Assembly (NCBI RefSeq): GCF_015352985.1
Contig: NZ_JACYXF010000009.1
Span: 62,001-126,000 of the forward strand
Reading direction: 5' to 3'
DNA: 64,000 nt
Source of the DNA: Noviherbaspirillum malthae
GTDB lineage: Bacteria; Pseudomonadota; Gammaproteobacteria; Burkholderiales; Burkholderiaceae_D
How positions within the stretch are numbered: the stretch's first letter is position 1; each line of letters starts with the position of its first letter. This document shows, in pieces, positions 56,317 to 64,000 of this stretch. The position numbers and the translations under genes are program-made. Under the pieces are notes generated by a model. The model was not told the DNA's origin and searched no databases. It worked only from the letters and a program-made list of their open reading frames with translations.

Positions 56317-57641
56317 TGAAACACTATCCTCATCATCTCGATCTCAAGCCTGCATTGCGTGCCCAGGGAAACGTGCGGCTGCCGGGCTCCAAAAGCATAT
56401 CCAACCGCACCTTGCTGCTGGCGGCCCTCGCCGGCGGCACGACACGCATTCACGATCTGCTGGCCTCCGACGATACCCACGTCATGCTGATGGCGCTGCA
56501 AAAGCTGGGCGTGCGCTGGGAGCAGGTCGGTGAATCGCAGGAGTACATCGTTCACGGCGTGGACGGGGTTTTGCCCGTGCACCAGGCCGATTTGTTCATG
56601 GGCAACGCAGGCACCGCAATCCGTCCCTTGACGGCTGCCCTGGCGGCCATCGGCGGCGACTATACCCTGCATGGCGTGTCGCGCATGCATGAAAGGCCGA
56701 TCGGCGATCTCGTCGATGCATTGAACGCCGCCGGCATGCGCATCGAATACACCGGCCAGCCCGGCTATCCGCCTTTGCATATCCGGCGCGGGCAGATTCA
56801 GACGCGCCGCATGTCGGTCAAGGGCAATGTGTCGAGCCAGTTCCTGACCGCGCTGCTGATGGCCGCGCCGCTCATGGCCCGCGACGAGGCCGTCGTCATC
56901 GATGTGGTCGGCGAATTGATCTCCAAGCCCTATATCGAGATCACGCTGAACCTGATGAAGCGTTTCGGCGTCGCCGTCGAGCGTGACGGCTGGCAGTCGT
57001 TCACCGTCGCCGCAGGCCAGCATTACACCAGTCCGGGCAGCATTCATGTGGAAGGCGATGCATCGTCCGCCTCGTACTTCCTCGCTGCCGGCGCAATCGC
57101 CGGCGGACCGGTGCGGGTGGAGGGCGTCGGCCGCGACAGCATCCAGGGCGACGTGCGTTTCGTGCAGTCCCTGGAGCAGATGGGCGCGACGATCACGATG
57201 GGCGACAACTGGATCGAAGCCCGCTCGAACGGCGTGCTCAAGGCCATCGACGCCGATTTCAACCATATTCCGGATGCCGCAATGACAATTGCCGTTGCGG
57301 CCCTGTATGCAGACGGCGTCAGCACGCTGCGCAATATCGGAAGCTGGCGCGTCAAGGAAACCGACCGCCTGAGCGCCATGGCGACCGAACTGCGCAAGCT
57401 CGGCGCGACGGTGGAAGAGGGAAGCGACTATCTGCGCGTCACGCCGCCCGAACAAATGTCTCCCGCAAGCATCGATACCTATGACGACCACCGGATGGCG
57501 ATGTGCTTCTCGCTCGCTTCCCTGGATGGAGCGGCTCGGCGCGGCACTCAGGTTCGCATCATGGATCCGAAGTGCGTTGCCAAAACCTTTCCGGACTATT
57601 TCGAAGCCTTTGCCATGGTGACACGTGGCGACCTGATTTGA
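56316..57641 (+). CDS. aroA: 3-phosphoshikimate 1-carboxyvinyltransferase (EPSP synthase)
   Basis: AroA joins shikimate 3-phosphate and PEP in the shikimate pathway. The 441-residue enzyme has [18 protein letters not shown] at the N-terminus, [14 protein letters not shown] (the class I, glyphosate-sensitive form) and [13 protein letters not shown]. It directly overlaps tyrA by one base and is followed 13 bases later by cmk. The gene completes an aromatic amino acid cluster pheA-hisC-tyrA-aroA. Confidence 0.97.
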   Translation: MKHYPHHLDLKPALRAQGNVRLPGSKSISNRTLLLAALAGGTTRIHDLLASDDTHVMLMALQKLGVRWEQVGESQEYIVHGVDGVLPVHQADLFMGNAGTAIRPLTAALAAIGGDYTLHGVSRMHERPIGDLVDALNAAGMRIEYTGQPGYPPLHIRRGQIQTRRMSVKGNVSSQFLTALLMAAPLMARDEAVVIDVVGELISKPYIEITLNLMKRFGVAVERDGWQSFTVAAGQHYTSPGSIHVEGDASSASYFLAAGAIAGGPVRVEGVGRDSIQGDVRFVQSLEQMGATITMGDNWIEARSNGVLKAIDADFNHIPDAAMTIAVAALYADGVSTLRNIGSWRVKETDRLSAMATELRKLGATVEEGSDYLRVTPPEQMSPASIDTYDDHRMAMCFSLASLDGAARRGTQVRIMDPKCVAKTFPDYFEAFAMVTRGDLI

Positions 57642-57654
57642 CTGACAATCTACG

Positions 57655-58332
57655 ATGCAGCATTCCCAACCGATCCCAGTCATTACCATCGACGGCCCGA
57701 CCGCCTCGGGCAAGGGCACCGTCGCCCATCGCGTGGCGCTGCAGCTGCGTTTCCATTACCTCGATTCAGGCGCGTTGTACCGGCTGACCGCACTGTCGGC
57801 GCTGCGTCACAAGATATCCCTCACCGACGAGCATGCCTTGTCCAAGCTCGCCGAACGGCTGCAATGCCGTTTCGAAGGCGACCAGATCTGGCTGTCCCAG
57901 GAAAACGTTACGGCGGCGATACGTGCCGAGGAAGTCGGCAATACCGCATCTCGGATCGCTGTCCTGCCGATGCTGCGCCGTGCGCTCGTGGGACTGCAGC
58001 ACGGGTTCCGGGTGGCCCCCGGCCTGGTCGCCGACGGCCGTGACATGGGCACGGTTATTTTCCCGAATGCAAACCTCAAGGTTTTCCTGACCGCAAGCGT
58101 CGAGGCCCGCGCCGAACGGCGTTATAAGCAATTGATTGACAAAGGTTTTCCTGCTAATATGGACGACCTTCTCAAGGATTTGAGGGAGCGGGATGCGCGT
58201 GATTCAAATCGTGCCGTCGCCCCATTGAAACCGGCGGAAGGCGCGCACATATTGGACACTTCAGACATGACGGCCGATCAGGCGGTCGAGCAGGTGCTCC
58301 GGTGGTACGCTGCCGTAAGGAAGCACGCGTAG
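57655..58332 (+). CDS. cmk: Cytidylate kinase
   Basis: Cmk phosphorylates CMP and dCMP. The 225-residue enzyme has the P-loop [15 protein letters not shown] near the N-terminus, [11 protein letters not shown] in the CMP site and the [13 protein letters not shown] segment. It sits between aroA and rpsA as in most proteobacteria, where aroA-cmk-rpsA is a classical order. Confidence 0.96.
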   Translation: MQHSQPIPVITIDGPTASGKGTVAHRVALQLRFHYLDSGALYRLTALSALRHKISLTDEHALSKLAERLQCRFEGDQIWLSQENVTAAIRAEEVGNTASRIAVLPMLRRALVGLQHGFRVAPGLVADGRDMGTVIFPNANLKVFLTASVEARAERRYKQLIDKGFPANMDDLLKDLRERDARDSNRAVAPLKPAEGAHILDTSDMTADQAVEQVLRWYAAVRKHA

Positions 58333-58470
58333 AAGTCGTACGCTGGTTTCCCGAAGTTCGAAGTCGTTGTCCGATTGGTGCCCGGCTTGGCGCAAGGCCT
58401 TGGCGGGTGTTGATTAACTTAACCCAGATGATCGTCATGTCGACGATTGCTGGCTAACCCATTTCTATCT

Positions 58471-60177
58471 ATGTCTACAGCGCAACAAGAATCAACCGGT
58501 ATGGAAAGCTTTGCAGCCCTGTTCGAGGAGTCCCTTTCCCGTCAGGACATGCGTTCCGGTGAGGTTATTTCGGCTGAAGTCGTTCGTCTCGACCACAACT
58601 TCGTGATCGTCAACGCCGGCCTGAAATCCGAAGCTTTCATCCCCGTCGAAGAATTCAAGAACGACAACGGCGAACTCGAAGTCCAGGTTGGCGACTTCAT
58701 CACCGTTGCGATCGAATCGCTGGAAAACGGTTTCGGCGACACTATCCTGTCGCGCGACAAGGCCAAGCGTCTGGCATCGTGGCTCTCGCTGGAAAAGGCG
58801 ATGGAGTCTGGCGAGATCGTCACAGGCACCGTCAACGGCAAGGTCAAGGGCGGTCTGACAGTCCTGACCAACGGCATCCGTGCATTCCTCCCGGGTTCGC
58901 TGGTCGACACCCGTCCGGTCAAGGACACCACGCCGTACGAAGGCAAGACCATGGAATTCAAGGTCATCAAGCTCGACCGCAAGCGCAACAACGTTGTGCT
59001 GTCGCGCCGCGCCGTCATCGAGGCATCGATGGGCGAAGAGCGTGCGAAGCTGATGGAAACCCTGAAGGAAGGTACTGTCGTTACCGGTATCGTCAAGAAC
59101 ATCACCGACTACGGTGCGTTCGTTGACCTCGGTGGCATCGACGGCCTGCTGCACATCACCGACCTCGCATGGCGCCGTGTGCGTCATCCGTCGGAAGTGC
59201 TGTCCGTCGGCCAGGAAATCACTGCCAAGGTCCTCAAGTACGATCAGGAAAAGAACCGCGTTTCACTGGGTGTCAAGCAGCTGGGCGACGACCCGTGGAC
59301 TGGTCTGTCCCGCCGCTACCCGCAAGGCACACGCCTGTTCGGCAAGGTTACCAACCTGACCGACTACGGTGCATTCGTTGAAGTCGAGCAGGGCATCGAA
59401 GGCCTGGTCCACGTTTCCGAAATGGACTGGACCAACAAGAACGTGGCGCCGAACAAGGTTGTCCAACTGGGCGACGAAGTCGAAGTCATGGTTCTGGAAA
59501 TCGACGAAGAGCGTCGTCGTATCTCCCTCGGCATGAAGCAGTGCAAGCCGAATCCCTGGGACGATTTCGCGATGTCGCACAAGAAGGGCGACAAGGTCAA
59601 GGGCGCGATCAAGTCGATCACCGACTTCGGCGTGTTCATTGGCCTGCCGGGCAACATCGATGGTCTGGTTCACCTGTCCGACCTGTCCTGGACCGAAGCT
59701 GGCGAAGAAGCCGTTCGCAAGTTCAAGAAAGGCGATGAGCTGGAAGCCGTTGTTCTGGCGATCGACGTCGAGCGTGAGCGCGTTTCGCTGGGCGTCAAGC
59801 AGCTCGAAGGCGATCCGTTCAACAACTTCGCTGCTCTGAATGACAAGGGCGCAGTCGTGTCCGGTACCGTCAAGTCGGTTGAGCCGAAGGGCGCCGTGAT
59901 CCAGTTGTCCGACGAAGTCGAAGGCTATCTGCGCGCTTCCGAAATCTCCCGCGATCGCGTGGAGGATGCCGGTACGCACCTAAAGGTCGGCGACAAGGTC
60001 GAAGCTCTCGTGATCAATATCGATCGCAAGGCACGCAGCATCCAGCTGTCGATCAAGGCGAAGGACAATGCCGATACACAGGAAGCCATGCAGAAGATGT
60101 CGGCTGACTCCAATGCAGCTTCGGGCACAACCAGCCTGGGCGCACTGCTGAAGGCAAAACTCGACAACAAGCAGTAA
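58471..60177 (+). CDS. rpsA: 30S ribosomal protein S1
   Basis: S1 is the large RNA-binding protein that brings mRNA to the 30S subunit. The 568-residue protein has six S1 domains; conserved repeats such as [20 protein letters not shown] and [21 protein letters not shown], and the later [21 protein letters not shown] (shown in part), mark the domains 3-5. I chose [10 protein letters not shown] at 58471; [12 protein letters not shown] at 58501 is a possible internal start. The ribosome binding site is weak, as is known for rpsA mRNAs. Codon use is markedly biased, as expected for a highly expressed gene. Confidence 0.97.
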   Translation: MSTAQQESTGMESFAALFEESLSRQDMRSGEVISAEVVRLDHNFVIVNAGLKSEAFIPVEEFKNDNGELEVQVGDFITVAIESLENGFGDTILSRDKAKRLASWLSLEKAMESGEIVTGTVNGKVKGGLTVLTNGIRAFLPGSLVDTRPVKDTTPYEGKTMEFKVIKLDRKRNNVVLSRRAVIEASMGEERAKLMETLKEGTVVTGIVKNITDYGAFVDLGGIDGLLHITDLAWRRVRHPSEVLSVGQEITAKVLKYDQEKNRVSLGVKQLGDDPWTGLSRRYPQGTRLFGKVTNLTDYGAFVEVEQGIEGLVHVSEMDWTNKNVAPNKVVQLGDEVEVMVLEIDEERRRISLGMKQCKPNPWDDFAMSHKKGDKVKGAIKSITDFGVFIGLPGNIDGLVHLSDLSWTEAGEEAVRKFKKGDELEAVVLAIDVERERVSLGVKQLEGDPFNNFAALNDKGAVVSGTVKSVEPKGAVIQLSDEVEGYLRASEISRDRVEDAGTHLKVGDKVEALVINIDRKARSIQLSIKAKDNADTQEAMQKMSADSNAASGTTSLGALLKAKLDNKQ

Positions 60178-60193
60178 GCATCGAGAGCAATAA

Positions 60194-60499
60194 ATGACTA
60201 AGTCGGAGCTGATTGCCCGTCTCGCCGAGCGTTATCCGCAGCTGGTTGCAAAAGATGCGGATTACGCGGTGAAAACCATCCTTGATGCAATGGCCGACGC
60301 CTTGTCGAACGGCCAGCGCATCGAGATTCGCGGCTTCGGCAGTTTTGCATTGAACAGCAGGCCGCCGCGCATCGGGCGCAATCCCAAGTCGGGCGATAAA
60401 GTGATGGTTCCGGAAAAACGGGTGCCGCACTTCAAGCCGGGCAAGGAACTTCGGGAACGCGTCGATGCGATGGTAGGTCAGCCAATCAAGGAAGACTGA
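60194..60499 (+). CDS. ihfB: Integration host factor beta subunit
   Basis: IHF-beta pairs with IHF-alpha to bend DNA sharply at specific sites. The 101-residue protein has the DNABII family core with the proline arm [24 protein letters not shown] and [17 protein letters not shown] before it. It is 16 bases downstream of rpsA as in many proteobacteria, and a terminator follows. ihfA is elsewhere. Confidence 0.97.
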   Translation: MTKSELIARLAERYPQLVAKDADYAVKTILDAMADALSNGQRIEIRGFGSFALNSRPPRIGRNPKSGDKVMVPEKRVPHFKPGKELRERVDAMVGQPIKED

Positions 60500-60587
60500 G
60501 TCGCTGGCTGGTGCAGGCCAGGCCGTCGCGGCGACATCAATTGTCCGGCGATGGCATGGCATTGCAGTCAGGCAGTATGGAAGTATG

Positions 60588-60618
60588 AAAAACGGCATCC
60601 TCGGATGCCGTTTTTTTT
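60588..60618 (+). terminator. Rho-independent terminator after ihfB
   Basis: AACGGCATCC/GGATGCCGTT hairpin with A-run before and TTTTTTTT after, 89 bases past the ihfB stop. Confidence 0.88.
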
Positions 60619-60723
60619 ATGCGGATGTTTTCACGTACAATTTCAATTTCTTCCACACCATACCGTCCTGTTCCTCTCCATGGTTAAACAACCGGATCCA
60701 CTCATCGACGGAGCTTCGGCAGC

Positions 60724-61038
60724 ATGAAAATTCTTTTCCGTATCATTGCTGTCATTCTGTTTGTTCTGTTCTTCGGCTTTGCACTGAAAAACACGCAGGA
60801 AGCTGCGCTGCGCTTCTTCTTCGATTACGAAATCCGCGGCCCCCTCGTCATGCTGCTGCTGGGCTTCTTCGTGGGAGGTGCATCGCTGGGCATTCTTGCC
60901 ATGCTGCCGACGCTGTTTCGCTATCGCCGTGAACTTGGCCGCCAAAAGAAAATCCTTGTCGGCATGGAGCAGGAAAAGGCCCAGCAGCTCAAGGAGCGTA
61001 CGCTTCCTCCGCAGCCGGACAGCGTCATCAACGGATGA
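60724..61038 (+). CDS. lapA: LapA family lipopolysaccharide assembly protein
   Basis: LapA is a small inner-membrane partner of LapB in controlling LPS synthesis. The 104-residue protein has two membrane helices (ILFRIIAVILFVLFFGFA and VMLLLGFFVGGASLGILAML) joined by KNTQEAALRFFFDYEIRGPL, the DUF1049 signature, and a basic-to-coiled cytoplasmic tail (LGRQKKILVGMEQEKAQQL). It precedes lapB by 21 bases, the classical pair. Confidence 0.93.
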   Translation: MKILFRIIAVILFVLFFGFALKNTQEAALRFFFDYEIRGPLVMLLLGFFVGGASLGILAMLPTLFRYRRELGRQKKILVGMEQEKAQQLKERTLPPQPDSVING

Positions 61039-61059
61039 TCACCTACAACAAGAAAAAGC

Positions 61060-62235
61060 ATGGAATTTGAAACCTGGTGGCTACTTGCTATTCCCGTATT
61101 CTTCGGCTTGGGCTGGATAGCCGCGCGGGTCGACATCAAGCACTTGGTCTCCGAGTCGCGCAGCTTGCCGAAGGGCTATTTCAAGGGATTGAATTTTCTT
61201 CTCAATGAGCAGCCAGACAAGGCGATCGACGCGTTCATTGAAATCGTGAAACTCGACCCGGAAACGATAGAGCTTCACTTTGCCTTGGGTAATCTGTTTC
61301 GCCGCCGCGGAGAGATCGAACGTGCGATCCGCGTGCACCAGAACCTGCTCGCAAGGCCGGACCTGCCTCAGGAATACCAGATGCAGTCCCAATATGAACT
61401 CGGGCAGGATTACCTGAAGGCCGGCCTGCTGGACCGCGCCGAAGAAACTTTCAACAGTCTTATCGATACCCAGTACGGCGCGCAGGCACGCCGGGCGCTC
61501 CTGGAAATCTATCAGCGCGAAAAGGAATGGACGCGGGCCATTGATGCCGCCAAGGCATTGCAGGATTCCGGCGCCGGCGCACGCCAGAAGGAAATTGCCC
61601 AGTTCTATTGCGAACTGGCACAGGATGAACTGGTGCATACCCACCCTGACGCAGCGCTCGCCCTGCTTGATAAGGCGCTTGCCACCGACCGCAGCAATGT
61701 GCGTGCAGCCATGCTCATCGGCGATGCGTATCTTGCCAAGGGCGATACGGAGGCTGCACTCCTGGCGTGGCGCAGGGTCGAGCAGCAGAGTGTTCCGCAT
61801 GTCGCGCTGGTGGCGCAGCGCCTCATGGATGGTTATAAGTCGGTTGGGCGGGCGCAAGAAGGGCTCAATCTCCTGAAGAACTATCTTGCACAAGCACCAT
61901 CCATTGATTTGCTTGAGGTTGTTTTCAAAGCAGTACTCGAGCTGGATGGGGTCGATGCGGCCAACCATATCGTCAGCGATGAATTGCGGCGCACGCCAAC
62001 CCTGCTCGGGCTGGACAAGTTTCTCGAGGCCCGTCTGATGGAGGCGCCACCCGAGGTCCGCCCCGAACTGTCACTCGTCAAGAATCTTGTTCATGGCTAT
62101 ACGCAGAAGCTTGCGCGTTACCAGTGTAGCCATTGCGGATTCAAGGCACGCCAATATTACTGGCAATGCCCGGGCTGCAGCCACTGGGAATCCTATCCAC
62201 CTCGTCGTACGGAAGAGTTGAACGTCATGAATTGA
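61060..62235 (+). CDS. lapB: LPS assembly protein LapB (YciM)
   Basis: LapB is anchored to the inner membrane and presents LpxC to the FtsH protease, thereby balancing LPS with phospholipid synthesis. The 391-residue protein has an N-terminal helix (WWLLAIPVFFGLGWIAARVD), a row of TPR repeats from about 40 to 330, and a C-terminal rubredoxin-type metal knuckle with four cysteines (YQCSHCGFKARQYYWQCPGC). All known functional parts are present. Confidence 0.95.
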   Translation: MEFETWWLLAIPVFFGLGWIAARVDIKHLVSESRSLPKGYFKGLNFLLNEQPDKAIDAFIEIVKLDPETIELHFALGNLFRRRGEIERAIRVHQNLLARPDLPQEYQMQSQYELGQDYLKAGLLDRAEETFNSLIDTQYGAQARRALLEIYQREKEWTRAIDAAKALQDSGAGARQKEIAQFYCELAQDELVHTHPDAALALLDKALATDRSNVRAAMLIGDAYLAKGDTEAALLAWRRVEQQSVPHVALVAQRLMDGYKSVGRAQEGLNLLKNYLAQAPSIDLLEVVFKAVLELDGVDAANHIVSDELRRTPTLLGLDKFLEARLMEAPPEVRPELSLVKNLVHGYTQKLARYQCSHCGFKARQYYWQCPGCSHWESYPPRRTEELNVMN

Positions 62236-62264
62236 TGCCAATAAACCCTCATTGATCGGACACC

Positions 62265-63638
62265 ATGAAAGTTACCATCATCGGCACGGGTTACGTCGGT
62301 CTTGTTACCGGAGCGTGCCTTGCCGAGGTCGGCAATGAAGTATTCTGTCTCGACCTCGATCAGAATAAAGTTGATCTTCTCAACAACGGTGTCATCCCGA
62401 TCCATGAGGCAGGACTCGAAGAACTCGTCGTCCGCAACCATGCATCCGGCCGGCTGATTTTCTCGTCCGATATCGCCGCCAGCGTTCACCATGGCGATAT
62501 CCAGTTCATTGCCGTCGGCACCCCGCCGGACCAGGACGGCGCTGCGGATCTGCAGCATGTTTTCGCCGCTGCCCGCAGCATCGGACAGCACATGCACGAT
62601 TTCAAGGTCGTGGTCGACAAATCGACCGTACCTGTCGGCACCGCAAGCCGCGTGCAGGAAGTCATTCTCGAACAATTGACCGCGCGCGGCACCCGAATTG
62701 ACTTTGCGGTGGTGTCGAATCCGGAATTCCTGAAGGAGGGGGCGGCGGTCGAGGATTTCATGCGGCCGGACCGCATCGTCATCGGCTGCGACGACACGCC
62801 CGAGGGGCAGCGGGCCCGTTCGATGATGAAGCAGCTGTATTCGCCGTTCAACCGCAATCGCGAGCGTACGTTCTGGATGGATGTGCGCTCGGCGGAGTTC
62901 ACCAAGTACGCAGCCAACGCCATGCTGGCGACGCGCATCTCCTTCATGAACGAACTGGCCAACCTGGCGGACAAGGTCGGCGTGGACATCGAAGCCGTGC
63001 GTCATGGCATCGGCTCCGATCCGCGCATAGGCTACAGTTTCCTGTATGCCGGCTGCGGATACGGCGGCTCCTGCTTTCCCAAGGATGTGCAGGCACTGCG
63101 TCATACCGCCGCGCAATACGATCACAGGATGCAGATCCTGCAGGCAGTGGCCGAAGTCAATGAGCGGCAAAGGCATGTGCTCGGCCGCAAGATCATCCAG
63201 CGCTTCGGCGACGATCTCGGCAAGCGGCATTTCGCCATCTGGGGATTGGCGTTCAAGCCCAATACCGATGATATGCGCCATGCGCCGTCGAGAGCCCTGC
63301 TGCGCCAGCTTCTCAAGCATGGCGCCAGCGTGGCCGTGTATGATCCGGTGGCGATGAATGAGGCGCGCCGGGCGCTGGCCGACGATTTTGCCGAGATGCC
63401 GAGCTTGCTGGAGCAAATCCGCTTCTGCGACAGCGCCGCAGAAGCGCTGCAGGACGCGGATGCGCTGGCCATCGTCACCGAGTGGAAAGCCTTCCGCAGT
63501 CCTGATCTCAATCAGATCAAAAGTCTTTTGAAAGAACCCGTCATTTTCGACGGGCGCAATTTGTTCGAACCCTGGGCCATGGCGAACGCCGGTATCGAAT
63601 ACCATGGCATCGGGAGAACCGCAATCAACCGCACATGA
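62265..63638 (+). CDS. ugd: UDP-glucose 6-dehydrogenase
   Basis: Ugd oxidises UDP-glucose to UDP-glucuronate, a precursor of capsule, exopolysaccharide and aminoarabinose. The 457-residue protein has the NAD fold [17 protein letters not shown] at the N-terminus, the central domain and the catalytic Cys in [14 protein letters not shown] near 267, and a C-terminal UDP-binding domain ([16 protein letters not shown]). It overlaps hldE by four bases (ATGA). Confidence 0.97.
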   Translation: MKVTIIGTGYVGLVTGACLAEVGNEVFCLDLDQNKVDLLNNGVIPIHEAGLEELVVRNHASGRLIFSSDIAASVHHGDIQFIAVGTPPDQDGAADLQHVFAAARSIGQHMHDFKVVVDKSTVPVGTASRVQEVILEQLTARGTRIDFAVVSNPEFLKEGAAVEDFMRPDRIVIGCDDTPEGQRARSMMKQLYSPFNRNRERTFWMDVRSAEFTKYAANAMLATRISFMNELANLADKVGVDIEAVRHGIGSDPRIGYSFLYAGCGYGGSCFPKDVQALRHTAAQYDHRMQILQAVAEVNERQRHVLGRKIIQRFGDDLGKRHFAIWGLAFKPNTDDMRHAPSRALLRQLLKHGASVAVYDPVAMNEARRALADDFAEMPSLLEQIRFCDSAAEALQDADALAIVTEWKAFRSPDLNQIKSLLKEPVIFDGRNLFEPWAMANAGIEYHGIGRTAINRT

Positions 63639-64000
63639 ATGAAATTACCAATCCATTGAAATCCCCAAGCATCCTGGTTGTCGGCGATGTCATGCTCGAT
63701 CGCTACTGGTTCGGCGACGTCAGCCGCATTTCTCCCGAGGCGCCGGTGCCGGTCGTCCGCGTCGAGCGGCGCGATGAGCGCCTCGGCGGCGCGGCCAACG
63801 TCGCCCGCAACGCCGTGGCCCTGGGCGCACGCGCCGGACTGCTGGGCGTGGTGGGAAAGGATGAAGCAGGCGACGTCGTGGAACAGCTGTTGCTGGATCT
63901 GAAGGTGAACAGTTACCTGAACCGCGATCCGGCCATCTCCACCATCATCAAGCTGCGCGTCATCGGGCGTCAGCAGCAGCTGCTGCGCATCGATTTCGAA
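63635..64000 (+). CDS. hldE: D-glycero-beta-D-manno-heptose-7-phosphate kinase (HldE/RfaE N-domain), 3' end outside window
   Basis: This is the N-terminal 122 residues of a PfkB-type carbohydrate kinase of the RfaE/HldE group, which phosphorylates heptose 7-phosphate for the LPS inner core. It begins with [29 protein letters not shown] and has [17 protein letters not shown], both characteristic. In betaproteobacteria the kinase is often a separate protein (HldA/RfaE1) rather than the fused HldE; the window ends before this can be decided. It is coupled to ugd by a four-base overlap. Confidence 0.92.
   Translation, partial: MNEITNPLKSPSILVVGDVMLDRYWFGDVSRISPEAPVPVVRVERRDERLGGAANVARNAVALGARAGLLGVVGKDEAGDVVEQLLLDLKVNSYLNRDPAISTIIKLRVIGRQQQLLRIDFE

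Overview
The window is a gene-dense, high-GC bacterial chromosome segment. The order gyrA-serC-pheA-hisC-tyrA-aroA-cmk-rpsA-ihfB-lapA-lapB-ugd-hldE, the ompA-ubiG-gph block beside gyrA, the radC-rpmB-rpmG and fkpB-ispH pairs, the exbB-exbD-lpxK-Trm112-kdsB-adk run and a tmRNA tag reading ANDETYALAA all point to a betaproteobacterium of the order Burkholderiales. An Oxalobacteraceae-like organism (Herbaspirillum/Noviherbaspirillum type) is my best guess, by inference only. No phage, complete insertion sequence, CRISPR array, tRNA or rRNA gene was found.

Layout. 1-13.3 kb is a metabolic and accessory stretch: the end of one branched-chain amino acid type (Liv/HAAT) ABC operon, an MFS exporter, a two-domain STAS-like/HTH protein, a ZIP metal transporter, a periplasmic Liv-type binding protein downstream of pobA, the divergent AraC-type regulator of pobA, folE, a type II NADH dehydrogenase, a catalytically degenerate CbbY-like HAD protein divergent from a CbbR-like LysR regulator, and an HpaI-type aldolase. 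13.3-23.4 kb holds sodB, xseA, exbB/exbD, lpxK, kdsB, adk, a proton-pumping pyrophosphatase and an SDR dehydrogenase with a LiuR-like operator. 23.4-34.3 kb holds a lipoprotein gamma-glutamyltranspeptidase, a patatin-like lipase, a barnase/barstar type pair, purN, an RsmB-family rRNA methylase, a PLD-family nuclease, an MscS channel, a fatty acid desaturase and the ribosomal protein genes rpmG and rpmB. 34.3-45 kb holds radC with a frameshifted 3' end, fkpB-ispH, a complete livHMGF operon behind a leader peptide and terminator, a fumarylpyruvate hydrolase/maleylpyruvate isomerase type pair, a heptanucleotide tandem repeat and several very small genes. 45-64 kb holds ssrA (tmRNA), gph, ubiG, two OmpA-like paralogues and the long co-directional gyrA-to-hldE block, which combines DNA topology, serine/aromatic/histidine synthesis, translation (S1), nucleoid architecture (IHF) and envelope polysaccharide assembly.

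The most unusual points are the regulatory architecture in front of livH (promoter, 18-codon leader ORF, strong terminator), the HAD-like protein that has lost its nucleophile but still sits opposite a CbbR-like regulator, two large palindromic intergenic elements with a shared core, two intergenic arrays of DnaA-box-like 9-mers at 12-bp spacing, the apparent +1 frameshift at the end of radC, and the secreted RNase/barstar pair. Long antisense open frames are common because of the GC content and were left out.
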